The translations under genes and the position numbers were made by a program. Shown here in pieces: positions 52,458 to 61,832 of a stretch of DNA of 64,000 nucleotides. Position 1 is the stretch's first letter; the number at the start of each line of letters is the position of its first letter. The notes under the pieces were generated by a model that was given only the letters and a program-made list of their open reading frames with translations, had not been told where the DNA came from and made no database searches. Source of the DNA: Streptomyces coacervatus (lineage in GTDB: Bacteria > Actinomycetota > Actinomycetes > Streptomycetales > Streptomycetaceae); NCBI RefSeq assembly GCF_029223485.1, contig NZ_JARHTP010000001.1, positions 620,001-684,000 on the forward strand. Direction: 5' to 3'.

Positions 52458-53249
52458 CTACAGCGCCAGGAGTTGGTCTGTGGCCGTTGACAGGCGTTTC
52501 TGTACTGCGCTGTCGTACGTTGACTCATGTGCCCTCGACGGGCTCGTGCCGTCGAAGTAGGCGCCCGTGCCCCGATCTTGGGTTGCCAGGGCCAGTACGC
52601 CGGGGGCGCCGTCGGCCACTGTGTTCCAGGGGGTGACTCCGCCCTCGCGCACCATCGCTGTGTCCATGAACGTTGCCGGGTGGAGCACGTTCACCGAGAC
52701 ACCCGTGCCCGCCAACTCCTCGGCCAGGGCGAACGTATGGGCCGCCAGGGCGAACTTGGCGCGGCGGTATGCGGCGAAGCCGTCGTAGCCGCGGCGGAAT
52801 TCGATGTCGTCGAAGTCGAGGGGGTCCTGGCCGACCGAGCCGACGTTGACGATTCGGGCGGGTGTGTTCGCGCGCAGTACCGGCAGCAGGGCGCGGGTGA
52901 GTACGACCGGTGCCAAGTAGTTCACGGCGAGGCGCAGTTCGTGGCCGTCGGCGCTCAGCTCACGCCCCGCGCCGGGCCCGCCCGCTCCCACGCCCGCGTT
53001 GTTGATCAGGACATCGAGGTCGGGATGGGCGTCGGCGACGTGTGCGCCCAACTCGCGCACCTGCGTCAGCGAGGCCAGATCGGCGACGAAGCCTTCCGCG
53101 TCGCCCTCCGTGCGCAGCTCCTCGACCAGCCGCTCCGTACGGCCCGGGTCGCGGCCGTGGGCCAGGACGACGTGTCCGGAGCGGACCAGCTCGAAGGCGA
53201 CATAGCGGCCGAGGCCGGAGGTGGCGCCGGTGATCAGGATGGTGGACAT
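52458..53249 (-). CDS. Short-chain dehydrogenase/reductase
   Basis: 263 residues. Cofactor motif TGATSGLGRYVAFEL, NNAGVGAGG after the fourth strand, catalytic Ser region NVGSVGQDPL and active-site YRRAK. The ~45 C-terminal residues (DGTSPSRAHESTYDSAVQ) are of the protochlorophyllide-reductase/retinol-dehydrogenase-like kind. ATG 53249 has GGAGG a few bases upstream; a longer frame from 53279 lacks support. It lies 101 bp past the pca operon end on the same strand, and I do not regard it as part of the pathway. The substrate is unknown. Confidence 0.85.
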   Translation of the reverse strand: MSTILITGATSGLGRYVAFELVRSGHVVLAHGRDPGRTERLVEELRTEGDAEGFVADLASLTQVRELGAHVADAHPDLDVLINNAGVGAGGPGAGRELSADGHELRLAVNYLAPVVLTRALLPVLRANTPARIVNVGSVGQDPLDFDDIEFRRGYDGFAAYRRAKFALAAHTFALAEELAGTGVSVNVLHPATFMDTAMVREGGVTPWNTVADGAPGVLALATQDRGTGAYFDGTSPSRAHESTYDSAVQKRLSTATDQLLAL

Positions 53250-53350
53250 GCCTCCACCGTAGGCACGGGGTGGGGGCATGTGCGAGGTGCTGCTGAAGCT
53301 ACGACCAGCAGGGTCACCCTCAGGGCCTGTTCAGAGGTGCCCAGGGGTGT

Positions 53351-54472
53351 CTAGAGGTCGTCCTCTTCCGCCAGCACCCGCTGAGCCGCCGCGAACGCCG
53401 AGTTCGCCGCCGGGACCCCGCAGTACACCGCCGTCTGCAGCAGTACGGCGCCGATCTCCTCGGGGGTGAGCCCATTGCGCCGGGCCGCCCGCACATGCAT
53501 GGCCAGCTCGTCGTAGTGCCCGTGTGCAACCAGCGCCGTCAGCGTGATCATGCTGCGTTCGCGGCGCGAGAGCGTCGGGTCGGTCCAGATCTCGCCCCAG
53601 GCGTAGCGCGAGATGAAGTCCTGGAAACGGGCGGTGAAGGGCGTCTGCCGGGCCTGCGCCCGGTCCACATGCGCGTCGCCGAGCACCTCGCGCCGTACCT
53701 CCATCCCGCGCTTGGCACCCCCGCCGAGGTGGGTACGGAGGGCTGTCAGCACGGCCTGCGGGCACTGTGCCGGCGCCAGGTGCGCGGCTCCCGGGAGCTC
53801 CACGAGCGCAGCGCCCGGCACGGCGTCCGCGATCTCCCGCAGATGCGGTGGCGGAGTCGCCCGGTCCTCGCGCCCGGCGATCAGCAGCGTGCGCACGGAG
53901 ATCTCCGGCAGCCGGTCGCGCAGGTCGAAGGCGGCCAGCGCGTCACAGCAGGCGGCGTACGCCTCGGGGTCGGCCTCCGCCTGGTCCCGCACCAGCTCCG
54001 GCACGGTGAAGCCGGGCGTGAACCAGCGGGCGTCGGCACTCGCCACGAGCGAGTCCAGGCCTTCGCGCCGCACCAGCTCGGCCCGCTCCTCCCATGGCTT
54101 CGAGCCGTTGAAATGCGCCGACGAACAGATCACGGCCAGCGACGACACCCGCTCCGGGTGGTGCAGGGCAAGATGCAGGCCTACGGCTCCGCCCAGCGAC
54201 ACCCCCGCGTACGCGAACCGATCGATGCCGAGCGAGTCGGCGAGCGCGAGCACCAGGTCGGCGAGGTCGCCGACGCCGGCCCCCGGGCCGATCAGACCGG
54301 GCGCGGACCCGCCGTGCCCCGGCAGGTCCCAGCGGACGACCCGGTAGGTGATGGACAGCTCGGGCGCCACCTTGTCCCACAGGGCGTACGACGTCCCGAG
54401 CGAAGGCCCGAGCAGCAGCGGGGGAGCGGAAGTGGGCCCCTCGGCACGGTGGTTGAGGAGTTTCTCGGTCAA
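53351..54472 (-). CDS. pcaL: Fused 3-oxoadipate enol-lactonase / 4-carboxymuconolactone decarboxylase
   Basis: 373 residues in two parts. Residues 1-250 are an alpha/beta hydrolase (VRWDLPGHGGS, nucleophile S92 in GVSLGG, His in LPGAAHLAPAQ) with enol-lactonase (PcaD) character. Residues ~257-373 are a carboxymuconolactone decarboxylase (PcaC): RFQDFISRYAWGEIWTDPTLSRRERSMITLTALVA and PEEIGAVLLQTAVYCG. The two activities are joined, as in S. coelicolor PcaL. The start is TTG at 54472, overlapping the pcaB stop (TTGA). Last gene of the pca operon. Confidence 0.94.
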   Translation of the reverse strand: MTEKLLNHRAEGPTSAPPLLLGPSLGTSYALWDKVAPELSITYRVVRWDLPGHGGSAPGLIGPGAGVGDLADLVLALADSLGIDRFAYAGVSLGGAVGLHLALHHPERVSSLAVICSSAHFNGSKPWEERAELVRREGLDSLVASADARWFTPGFTVPELVRDQAEADPEAYAACCDALAAFDLRDRLPEISVRTLLIAGREDRATPPPHLREIADAVPGAALVELPGAAHLAPAQCPQAVLTALRTHLGGGAKRGMEVRREVLGDAHVDRAQARQTPFTARFQDFISRYAWGEIWTDPTLSRRERSMITLTALVAHGHYDELAMHVRAARRNGLTPEEIGAVLLQTAVYCGVPAANSAFAAAQRVLAEEDDL

Positions 54473-55839
54473 CGTCGCTCCAGTGCACGGTCGGTGAGGA
54501 CTCCGGCGGAGCCGGTGTAGCGGGCGGGATCGGTGAGCTCGTCGAGGTCGATGTCCTGGCCGATGTTCTTGTTGATGTCCTTTTCGATGTCCTTCAACTC
54601 GGGCTCTTCGGCGAGCAGTTCGGCCAGTGGGCGGCCCTCGGCGTAGGTGCGCCCGGCGAGGTCGGTGAGCAGGGCCTTGGCGCGGGTGCGGCCGAGCAGG
54701 GGGGCCAGTTCGGCGGACAGCCGCTCCGAGACGATCAACCCGTGGGTGAGGTCCAGGTGTTCACGCATGGCGTCCGTGTGCACGCGCAGCCCTTCGGATA
54801 GATCGGCGGCGTCGCGGGCGGCGCCCCCGACCAGCCGCAGCAGGTCCCGGAGCGGCTCCCACTCGGCATGCCAGGCCCCGGCCGGCCGCTCGTCCTCGGC
54901 GACCAGCGACCCGTACAGCGTGGCCGCGAGCTGTGGGGCCCGCCGGGCCGCGGCCGCGATCAGGGTGGACCGTACCGGGTTCGCCTTGTGCGGCATGGCG
55001 GACGAGCCGCCGCCGCTGCCTTCGGCAACCTCCGCGATCTCGGTACGGCCGAGGACGAGCACATCCGTTGCGATCTTGCCGAGCGCCCCGGCCGCGAAGG
55101 CCAGGCAGCCGGCGAGATCGGCGATCGGAGTGCGGAGGGTGTGCCAGGGCAGGAGCGGGCTGCGGAGCCCGAGTTCGTGGGCGTAGGCCGCTGTCAGCGC
55201 CTGCGTGTCCCGGGCGCCGTACACCGCGAAGGCTGCCAACGTCCCTGCCGCACCGGCCAGTTGGGCGGGCAGCGAGTCCCGTACGGCCTTGATCCGGTCC
55301 CGCGCGTCCAGGACGAGCGACCGCCAGCCGGCCGCCTTCAGCCCGAAGGTCGTCGGTACGGCGTGCTGGGTGAGCGTCCGCCCCGGCATCGCGGTGTCGC
55401 GGTGCTCGGCGGCCAGCCGGGCCAGCGCCCGTTCGGTGCGGTCGAGGTCGGCGAGGATCAGGTCCAGGGTGCGCACGGCGACCAGCATCATCGCCGTGTC
55501 CATGATGTCCTGGCTGGTCGCACCCCGGTGGACGTACGGCCCGTACTCCGCACCGACCGCCTTCGTCAGATCGGCGACCAGGGGGATGACCGGGTTGCCG
55601 CCGCCACGGGCGCGCTCGGCGAGGGACCGTACGTCGAAACGGGCGGCGTCGGCCGCCTCGGTCACCGCGGTCGCCGCCTCGGCCGGAGCGAGGCCGAGAG
55701 CGGCCTGGGCCCGGGTGAGGGCGGCCTCCGCGTCGAGCAGGGACTGCAGAAAGGCCGCGTCGCCGGTCGCGGAGGCGGCGGGGGAGCCCGCCCACCCCGG
55801 GGCGAGCAGACCGGTGTCGTCGGAACCGACAGAAGTCAC
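54469..55839 (-). CDS. pcaB: 3-carboxy-cis,cis-muconate cycloisomerase
   Basis: 456 residues of the fumarase/aspartase superfamily; it lactonises beta-carboxymuconate to gamma-carboxymuconolactone. Seen: VHRGATSQDIMDTAMML near 100, the signature GGGSSAMPHKANPVRS, and GRTLTQHAVPTTFG. Near the C-terminus an unusual repeat, KDIE-KDIN-KNIG-QDID, is encoded by four tandem 12-bp units (54550-54597) and lengthens the end. GTG start at 55839 overlaps the pcaG stop (GTGA); its own stop overlaps the pcaL start. Length is at the upper end of the family. Confidence 0.93.
   Translation of the reverse strand: MTSVGSDDTGLLAPGWAGSPAASATGDAAFLQSLLDAEAALTRAQAALGLAPAEAATAVTEAADAARFDVRSLAERARGGGNPVIPLVADLTKAVGAEYGPYVHRGATSQDIMDTAMMLVAVRTLDLILADLDRTERALARLAAEHRDTAMPGRTLTQHAVPTTFGLKAAGWRSLVLDARDRIKAVRDSLPAQLAGAAGTLAAFAVYGARDTQALTAAYAHELGLRSPLLPWHTLRTPIADLAGCLAFAAGALGKIATDVLVLGRTEIAEVAEGSGGGSSAMPHKANPVRSTLIAAAARRAPQLAATLYGSLVAEDERPAGAWHAEWEPLRDLLRLVGGAARDAADLSEGLRVHTDAMREHLDLTHGLIVSERLSAELAPLLGRTRAKALLTDLAGRTYAEGRPLAELLAEEPELKDIEKDINKNIGQDIDLDELTDPARYTGSAGVLTDRALERR
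54550..54597. repeat. Four tandem 12-bp units inside pcaB
   Basis: Units begin at 54550, 54562, 54574 and 54586, each GATGT(T/C)CTN plus a variable triplet. On the coding strand they encode KDIE, KDIN, KNIG and QDID. Such an in-frame minisatellite could expand or shrink without breaking the frame. Confidence 0.8.
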
Positions 55840-56441
55840 TTGAACTCCAGGAAGACCGTCTCGCCTTCGCCCTGAAGGCGGATGTCGAAACGGTATGTGC
55901 CCTTGCCGTCGTCCTTCGCGACCAGCGTGCCGCGTCGCTCGCCCGGCACCTGCGACAGCACCGGGTCGGCGGCGAGGGCCGCCTCGTCACCCGGCAGATA
56001 GATCCGGGTGAACAGGTGCACCAGCAGCCCGCGCGCGAACACGCACACACTGATGTACGGCGCGCTCTGCCCGCGCGCGCCGGGTCGCAGCGTCCGCGCG
56101 TACCAGTGGCCGCCCGCATCCGTCTGGATGCGCCCCCAGCCCGTGAACTCCACGCCGTTGCGGCCCAGGTAGCCGCCGCTCGCCGGGTCGCGCCGGATGG
56201 AGCCGTCCACCTGGGGGATGTTGCCGTCGGCGTCGGCGCCCCACAGCTCAACGAAGGCGTCCGGCAGCGGGGTGCCCTCGCCGTCGTACACATACCCCTG
56301 GACGGTGATCGTGTCCGGGTGGCCGACCGGGGCGATGTCGCCGCCGCCGGGGAAGGGCAGCGCGTGGCCGTAGAAGGGGCCGACCGTGTGCGACGGGGTC
56401 GGGAGCACGGTCTCCGGACGGCTTGTGTCGATCTTCGTCAT
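55836..56441 (-). CDS. pcaG: Protocatechuate 3,4-dioxygenase alpha subunit
   Basis: 201 residues. Typical opening LPTPSHTVGPFYGHALPF, then GYVYDGEGTPLPDAFVELWGADADG, and FARGLLVHLFTRIYLP. The alpha subunit pairs with PcaH to ring-open protocatechuate with O2 (intradiol cleavage), giving beta-carboxymuconate. It lacks the full set of iron ligands, as is normal for alpha subunits. The stop overlaps the pcaB GTG start; the gene begins (ATG 56441) 6 bp after the pcaH stop. Confidence 0.95.
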   Translation of the reverse strand: MTKIDTSRPETVLPTPSHTVGPFYGHALPFPGGGDIAPVGHPDTITVQGYVYDGEGTPLPDAFVELWGADADGNIPQVDGSIRRDPASGGYLGRNGVEFTGWGRIQTDAGGHWYARTLRPGARGQSAPYISVCVFARGLLVHLFTRIYLPGDEAALAADPVLSQVPGERRGTLVAKDDGKGTYRFDIRLQGEGETVFLEFK

Positions 56442-56447
56442 GGCAGG

Positions 56448-57221
56448 TCAGCGTCCTTCTTCGATCCAGGTGGCGTGCGGCCCGTCGAGCACGATGTCCC
56501 AGTGGTAGCCCATCGAGAACTCCGGCACCGACAGGCTGTGGTCGTAGGTCGCGACCAGCCGCTGCCGGGCCGCGTCGTCCGTCACCGACTGGATGATCGG
56601 GTCGTACGGGAACAGCGGGTCGCTCGGGAAGTACATCTGTGTCACGAGCCGCTGCGTGAATGCCGTGCCGAAGAGCGAGAAGTGGATGTGCGCCGGCCGC
56701 CAGGCATTGACGTGCTGACGCCACGGGTACGGGCCCGGCTGCACGGTGGTGAAGTGGTAGTGCCCGTTGTCGTCGGTCAGCGTGCGGCCGACGCCGGTGA
56801 AGTTCGGGTCCAGCGGGGCGTCGTGCTGCTCGCGCTGGTGCGCGTAGCGGCCCGCCGAGTTCGCCTGCCAGATCTCGACCAGCTGGCCGCGGATCGGGCG
56901 GCCGTCGCGGTCCAGCAGCCGGCCGGAGACGGTGATGCGCTCACCGATCGGCTCGCCGGTGTGCTGCTTGGTGAGGTCGTTGTCGATCTCCGTGATGTCG
57001 CGCTCGCCGAAGGCGGGGGAGGACAGCTCCACCAGCTCCGGGTCCTTCGTCACATCGATGGTGATCGGCGGCTGCTTGGGGTGACGCAGGACGGAGGAGC
57101 GATACGGCGCGTAGTCGCGACGCGGCTGGTGCTCGACGGGCGCGCCGTCGGCGATGCGCTTTTCGTACGCCGCGTGCTCGGCGGCGATTTCCTGGTCGAT
57201 GTCGTGCTGGGTGAGAGTCAT
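56448..57221 (-). CDS. pcaH: Protocatechuate 3,4-dioxygenase beta subunit
   Basis: 257 residues. The iron-binding subunit of the intradiol dioxygenase: Tyr ligands in SAGRYAH and PGPYPWRQHVNAW, and His ligands in RPAHIHFSLFG. Further marks are GRLLDRDGRPIRGQLVEIWQAN and LVTQMYFPSDPLFPYDPI. ATG 57221 is chosen for MTLTQHDIDQEIAAEH, the family start; the frame runs further upstream without homology. It is separated from pcaF by 144 bp, which contain a dispersed repeat, so part of the operon could have an extra transcript end here. Confidence 0.95.
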   Translation of the reverse strand: MTLTQHDIDQEIAAEHAAYEKRIADGAPVEHQPRRDYAPYRSSVLRHPKQPPITIDVTKDPELVELSSPAFGERDITEIDNDLTKQHTGEPIGERITVSGRLLDRDGRPIRGQLVEIWQANSAGRYAHQREQHDAPLDPNFTGVGRTLTDDNGHYHFTTVQPGPYPWRQHVNAWRPAHIHFSLFGTAFTQRLVTQMYFPSDPLFPYDPIIQSVTDDAARQRLVATYDHSLSVPEFSMGYHWDIVLDGPHATWIEEGR

Positions 57222-57283
57222 GGGCGTTCCTGGGGATTCCTGACGGTCACATCGAAGTCGGGGGGCTGTGCCGTGCCCTGTAA

Positions 57284-57338
57284 GGGGGGCGCGGGGCTGT
57301 ATCAATATGCGGCTCCGCCGCGTGGACGCGACCAGCCA
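57284..57338. repeat. Dispersed intergenic repeat, copy C (inverted, with insertion)
   Basis: It opens GGGGGGCGCGGGGCTG and ends CGCGACCAGCCA, the reverse of copies A and B, with about 30 extra bases in the middle that form a GCGGCTCCGCCGC hairpin. It lies between pcaF and pcaH, inside the pca operon. Confidence 0.7.
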
Positions 57339-57365
57339 AGGACGGCCCGCAGTCGCAAACGGTGC

Positions 57366-58568
57366 TCAACGCTCCAGGACCAGGGCGAGTCCTTGGCCGA
57401 CGCCGATGCACAACGTGGCGATGCCGACGCCGCTGCCCTTGCGGGCAAGCTGGTGGGCGACGGTCCCGGCGAGCCGGGCCCCGGACGCTCCGAGCGGGTG
57501 GCCCAGGGCGATGGCACCGCCCTGCGGGTTGAGGACGGCCGGGTCGAACTCCGGCCATTCGGCGACGCAGCCGAGTACTTGGGCGGCGAAGGCTTCGTTG
57601 AGTTCGAGTACCGACAGGTCGTCAAATGTCTTGCCGGCCTTGGCCAGGGCGCGGTTGACGGCCTCGACCGGGGCGAGGCCGAAGTAGTGCGGATCGAGGG
57701 CATTGACCCCGGTGGCGGAGATGCGGGCCAGGGGTTCGCGGCCGGTGGCCTTCAGGCCCTCCTCGTCGACCAGGAGGAGCGCGGCGGCCCCGTCGTTCAG
57801 CGGCGAGGCGTTTGCGGCCGTCACCGTCCCGTGCTCGGTGCGGAAGGACGGCTTGAGCCTGGCCATCGCCGCGAGGGAGGCGTCCGGGCGGATGCACTCG
57901 TCGGCGGCGAAGACGACCGGGTCGCCCTTGCGCTGCGGGATCGACACGGGCGCCAACTCGGCCTCGAACAGGCCCTGTTGCCGAGCGGCGGCCGCCTTCT
58001 GGTGGGAGGCCAGCGCGAACTCGTCCTGCTGCTCGCGGCTGATCTTGTGCTTCTCGGCGATCAGTTCGGCCGACTCGCCGAGCGGGACGGTCCACTGCGG
58101 GTCCATCTTCGGGTTGACCATGCGCCAGCCCAGGGTGGTGGAGTACAGCTCGGCGTGTCCGGCCGGGAAGGGCTTGTCGTTCTTGGGCAGCACGTACGGG
58201 GCGCGGGTCATCGACTCCACACCACCTGCTACGGCGATATGGGCGTCGCCGACCGCGATGGCGCGGGCTGCCTGGATCACGGCTTCGAGGCCGGAGGCGC
58301 ACAGCCGGTTAACGGTGACTCCGGGCACAGAGGTGGGCAGCCCGGCCAGCAGGGCGGCCATCCGGCCGACGTTGCGGTTCTCCTCACCGGCGCCGTTGGC
58401 GTTGCCGACGTAGACGTCCTCGATCCGGGACGGGTCCAAGTCCGGTGTGCGGGCGAGGAGTTCGCGGATGGCGTGGGCGGCCAGGTCGTCCGGGCGCACC
58501 GACGCGAGGCCGCCGTTGTAGCGGCCGATCGGGGTGCGTACGGCGTCGACGATGTAAACCGTGTTCAC
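57366..58568 (-). CDS. pcaF: 3-oxoadipyl-CoA thiolase
   Basis: 400 residues, thiolase I type. N-terminal [31 protein letters not shown], catalytic Cys in [13 protein letters not shown], second active site [18 protein letters not shown] with the His, and the terminal Cys in [11 protein letters not shown]. It splits 3-oxoadipyl-CoA into acetyl-CoA and succinyl-CoA, the last step. The [14 protein letters not shown] start fits pcaF over general thiolases, given the context. GTG 58568 overlaps the pcaJ stop (GTGA). Confidence 0.95.
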   Translation of the reverse strand: MNTVYIVDAVRTPIGRYNGGLASVRPDDLAAHAIRELLARTPDLDPSRIEDVYVGNANGAGEENRNVGRMAALLAGLPTSVPGVTVNRLCASGLEAVIQAARAIAVGDAHIAVAGGVESMTRAPYVLPKNDKPFPAGHAELYSTTLGWRMVNPKMDPQWTVPLGESAELIAEKHKISREQQDEFALASHQKAAAARQQGLFEAELAPVSIPQRKGDPVVFAADECIRPDASLAAMARLKPSFRTEHGTVTAANASPLNDGAAALLLVDEEGLKATGREPLARISATGVNALDPHYFGLAPVEAVNRALAKAGKTFDDLSVLELNEAFAAQVLGCVAEWPEFDPAVLNPQGGAIALGHPLGASGARLAGTVAHQLARKGSGVGIATLCIGVGQGLALVLER

Positions 58569-59209
58569 AGCAGGTCCTCCACGACGGTCAGCTTGGCGTC
58601 GGTCTTGGCGACGACCTCGTCAACGGCGACACCGGGCGCGACCTCGGTCAACACCAGGCCCTCGGGTGTCACGTCGATCACGCCGAGATCGGTGATGACT
58701 CGGTTCACACACGCCTTGCCTGTGAGCGGCAGCGCGCACTCCGCCAGGATCTTCGCCGAGCCGTCCTTGGCGGTGTGCGTCATGACGACGATGACCGTGC
58801 GCGCCCCGTGGACCAGGTCCATCGCCCCGCCGATGCCGGTGATCAGCTTGCCCGGGATCGCCCAGTTGGCCAGGTCGCCCTTCTCGGAGACCTGCATCGC
58901 GCCGAGCACGGCCACGTCGATGTGCCCGCCCCGGATCATCGAGAAGGACAGTGCCGAGTCGAAGAAGGAGGCGCCTGGCAGGACCGTCACGGTCTCCTTC
59001 CCGGCGTTGATCAGGTCCGGGTCGACGGCGTCCTCGGCCGGGTAGGGGCCGGTGCCCAGGATGCCGTTCTCCGACTCCAGGATCACCTCGACGCCCTCGG
59101 GGAGGTAGTTCGGGATCAGTGTCGGCAGGCCGATGCCGAGGTTGACGTACTGCCCGTCCTCCAGCTCGCGCGCGGCCCGCTCGGCCATCTGTTCACGTGT
59201 CCAGGCCAT
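58565..59209 (-). CDS. pcaJ: 3-oxoadipate:succinyl-CoA transferase subunit B
   Basis: 214 residues. [20 protein letters not shown], then the catalytic Glu in ESENGILG; further [20 protein letters not shown] and [22 protein letters not shown]. Beta subunit of the coenzyme A transferase that activates 3-oxoadipate. ATG 59209 shares one base with the pcaI stop; the own stop overlaps the pcaF GTG. Tight coupling in the operon. Confidence 0.95.
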   Translation of the reverse strand: MAWTREQMAERAARELEDGQYVNLGIGLPTLIPNYLPEGVEVILESENGILGTGPYPAEDAVDPDLINAGKETVTVLPGASFFDSALSFSMIRGGHIDVAVLGAMQVSEKGDLANWAIPGKLITGIGGAMDLVHGARTVIVVMTHTAKDGSAKILAECALPLTGKACVNRVITDLGVIDVTPEGLVLTEVAPGVAVDEVVAKTDAKLTVVEDLL

Positions 59210-59964
59210 CAGCTGCTCACCGTCCGCTGCTCGATCTTCTTGTCCGCCGTCTGCTCGGGCGTCAGTGCCACCACCCGCTGCACGAAGATGCCCGGCAGAT
59301 GCACCGCGTCCGGGGCGATCTCCCCGGGCTCGACCAGCTCCTCCACCTCGGCGACCGTCACTCGCCCGGCCATCGCCGCGAGGGGGTTGAAGTTGCGGGT
59401 GGACTTGTTGAAGACGAGGTTGCCGTGCCGGTCGCCCTTCGCGGCCCGCACCAGCGCGAAATCGGTGCGGATGCCGCGCTCCAGCACGTACTCCGTGCCG
59501 TCGAACTCCCGCACCTCCTTGGGCGGTGAGGCCAGCGCGACGCCGCCCTCACCGTCGTAGCGCCAGGGCAGCCCGCCGTCGGCGACCTGCGTCCCCACAC
59601 CCGCGGGCGTATAGAACGCGGGAATCCCGGCCCCACCGGCCCGCAACCGCTCGGCCAGCGTGCCCTGCGGGATCAGCTCCACCTCCAGCTCACCGGCCAG
59701 GTACTGCCGCGCGAACTCCTTGTTCGCCCCGATGTAGGAACCGGTCACCCGCGCGATCCGCCCCGCGGCCAGCAGCACCGCCAGACCGGTCTCCATCGCC
59801 CCGCAGTTGTTGGAGACCACGCTCAGGCCCGCGACACCGCGCTCGTACAGCGCCCCGATGAGGACGTTCGGCACACCGCTCAGCCCGAACCCGCCCACCG
59901 CCAGCGACGCGCCGTCCGGCACATCGGCCACCGCCTCCGCGGCCGTGGCGACCACCTTGTCCAT
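59209..59964 (-). CDS. pcaI: 3-oxoadipate:succinyl-CoA transferase subunit A
   Basis: 251 residues. N-terminal CoA-transferase A motif [29 protein letters not shown], then [23 protein letters not shown] and [22 protein letters not shown]. First gene of the pca operon; with PcaJ it makes 3-oxoadipyl-CoA. The start, ATG 59964, faces the divergent pcaV across 211 bp. Confidence 0.95.
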   Translation of the reverse strand: MDKVVATAAEAVADVPDGASLAVGGFGLSGVPNVLIGALYERGVAGLSVVSNNCGAMETGLAVLLAAGRIARVTGSYIGANKEFARQYLAGELEVELIPQGTLAERLRAGGAGIPAFYTPAGVGTQVADGGLPWRYDGEGGVALASPPKEVREFDGTEYVLERGIRTDFALVRAAKGDRHGNLVFNKSTRNFNPLAAMAGRVTVAEVEELVEPGEIAPDAVHLPGIFVQRVVALTPEQTADKKIEQRTVSS

Positions 59965-60175
59965 CCGTGAAGCCCCATCCCGTCCGAGCGCCCGGTCACG
60001 AATTAATCAGGGCACTGAGTATTTCGGTGAAGTTTCTTTCACGCTGCCACTGTCGCGGCGCAGCGTCAAGACCCGGGGGAAGGGCAAGGCCAGCCGTGTG
60101 TGCAGCCCTGCAGACAGTCGATGGTCCGGCCGAGTATCGTTCAGTACACAAACGAATTCGACCTCGGGAGCGCAC
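59965..60175. promoter_or_regulatory. pcaI-pcaV divergent promoter region
   Basis: 211 bp between pcaI and pcaV. It holds GTGAA-GTTTCT-TTCAC at 60027-60042 and TCGTT-N9-AACGA at 60137-60155, both inverted repeats of modest length. In S. coelicolor the MarR-type PcaV represses this promoter pair and is released by protocatechuate, and these are the candidate sites here. Confidence 0.6.
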
Positions 60176-60640
60176 ATGGCCGCGGTGGACCTCACCACCC
60201 ACCCCGGGCACCTGGCCCGGCGGCTGCAGCAGGCCCACTACCTGCTGTGGAACACGATGGTCTCGGAGGAGATCACCTCGCCGCAGTTCGCGGTCCTCAA
60301 CGCGCTCGTCGCCGAGCCGGGCCTGGACCAGCGCACGGTGGGGGAGCGGGTGGGGCTCGACCGGTCGACGATCGCCGAGGTGATCAGCCGGCTCGGCCGT
60401 CGCGGGCTGCTCGACAAGGTGCGTGATCCGCAGGACGGCCGCCGTTTCCTGCTGCGTCTCACCGACGAGGGTGTGCGCACCCACCGCAAGCTGACCGTGC
60501 GCACAGCCCGGATGAACCAGGTCTTCCTGGCCCCGCTGTCCGCCGCGGAGCAGTCGGTGTTCTTCGAGCTGATCCGGCGGGTCGCCGATGCGGCCGAGGG
60601 GCTCCGCAACCCGGCGGAACCCCTCGTGGCGCAGGGATGA
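60176..60640 (+). CDS. pcaV: MarR-family repressor of the pca operon
   Basis: 154 residues. MarR winged helix: SPQFAVLNALVAEPGLDQRTVGERVGLDRSTIAEVISRLGRRGLLDKVRDPQDGRRFLLRLTDEGV contains the recognition helix and wing (DPQDGRR). The dimerising helices follow (HLARRLQQAHYLLWNTMV at the N-terminus). ATG 60176 has CGGGAG 6-9 nt upstream. The divergent layout with pcaI and the family match to S. coelicolor PcaV (protocatechuate-responsive). It probably represses pcaIJFHGBL and itself. Confidence 0.9.
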   Translation: MAAVDLTTHPGHLARRLQQAHYLLWNTMVSEEITSPQFAVLNALVAEPGLDQRTVGERVGLDRSTIAEVISRLGRRGLLDKVRDPQDGRRFLLRLTDEGVRTHRKLTVRTARMNQVFLAPLSAAEQSVFFELIRRVADAAEGLRNPAEPLVAQG

Positions 60641-60654
60641 GCAGGCCGGGCTGA

Positions 60655-61629
60655 TCACTTTGCCTTCGCCAGGACCACCCACACCTGGCCCTTGGCGAAG
60701 TCGACCGGCTTGCCGTCCTTCGTCGTGAACTGCGTGCCGCCGGTGGCTTTCCCGCGCTGCCAGCTGACGTCGTAGACCCGTCCGTCGCGCAGGACCTGCG
60801 CCTTCCCCGAGCCCACCGTCTCGGTGTAGGGCGTGTTGTTGCCGAGGACGTCGTGGAAGGCGGACTGGCGCACCTTCACGTACTGCAGGACGACCGTCGC
60901 CGGCGCCACCCGCTTCCCGTCGGTCGTCACGGTGGGCCGCCCGTCCATCGAGACCAGGTAGTGGTGGAGGCTCGCGGACCAGGTGAAGGTGAAGCCGGCG
61001 GACGGATAGCGGATCGTGCGTGTGTTCTCCGGCTTGCCGCCTGCGGGTGCGGCGCCGTAGTGGAAACCGGTCGTCAGCGCGTTCATGCCCGGTGGCGACG
61101 GCATCAGACGGGCGGGGCGCAGGTAGAGGTTGTGCGGTGCGGGTCTGCCGGTGCCGCGGAAGTAGGCGGCGGACGCCTTTTCGGGCGGCTCGGCCTGCAG
61201 CGGCGCGCTGTCGATGAGCGGCAGCAGCTTGTGCTGCGCCCCGGAGAAGGCGAGCAGCGGATCGTGGAACTGGCGCAGCAGCTCCAGATCCGACTCGCGG
61301 GCGCTGCGCACCGGCCCGACGACCTTCGGCAGTGTGCTCGCGTACACCGCCATCAGCCGGCTCAGCCCGCCCTCGACCTGCTCCGCGTACACGACGTCCG
61401 CCGAGTCGAGTCCTGTCTGGGGCCGGGCCGCGGGCGCGTTGTCGATCTTCACGGCGAGTACGTGGGCGCCGCCGGCGCTCTGCTTCGACTGGTTGGGGAC
61501 AGGCGTCTGCGGCCGGCCGCGTCCGTCCTGCGCCGGGCCGTGCTCATTCGTGCAGCCTGCCGCCAGGGCGGCCGTCGCCGTGGCGGCAAGCAGCACCACT
61601 GTCATCGAGGCGCGTCTCTGGCGCGCCAT
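60655..61629 (-). CDS. DUF3048 lipoprotein (YerB-like)
   Basis: 324 residues. Basic N-terminus (ARQRRAS), hydrophobic segment and lipobox ALAAGC, so a lipoprotein outside the membrane. DUF3048 marks: LAVKIDNAPAARPQTGLDSADVVYAEQVEGG, then SRLMAVYAS and GPVRSARESDLELLRQF, and a C-terminal half with TRTIRYPSAGFTFTW and VLQYVKVR. The role of the family is unknown, and no catalytic motif is obvious. ATG 61629 gives a proper signal; the frame is open to 61740. It converges with pcaV and diverges from the dehydrogenase gene. Confidence 0.85.
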   Translation of the reverse strand: MARQRRASMTVVLLAATATAALAAGCTNEHGPAQDGRGRPQTPVPNQSKQSAGGAHVLAVKIDNAPAARPQTGLDSADVVYAEQVEGGLSRLMAVYASTLPKVVGPVRSARESDLELLRQFHDPLLAFSGAQHKLLPLIDSAPLQAEPPEKASAAYFRGTGRPAPHNLYLRPARLMPSPPGMNALTTGFHYGAAPAGGKPENTRTIRYPSAGFTFTWSASLHHYLVSMDGRPTVTTDGKRVAPATVVLQYVKVRQSAFHDVLGNNTPYTETVGSGKAQVLRDGRVYDVSWQRGKATGGTQFTTKDGKPVDFAKGQVWVVLAKAK

Positions 61630-61832
61630 CCGTTCCGTACTCACCGTGGCCACCACATCCCGTGTTAATGATTGTGCGCTTATACGTTCATTGGTGGCCA
61701 TACCCGCTCGGTTCTGATTGCGCGCGTTGAATCCGCCCATTGGCCCTGCCCTGCTTCGGGACGTGGGCCCGCGGGTACCCGGGCCGCACCGCAGGAGCGG
61801 ACATACCGATGCGACGGAGGGAGCGCCACGCC

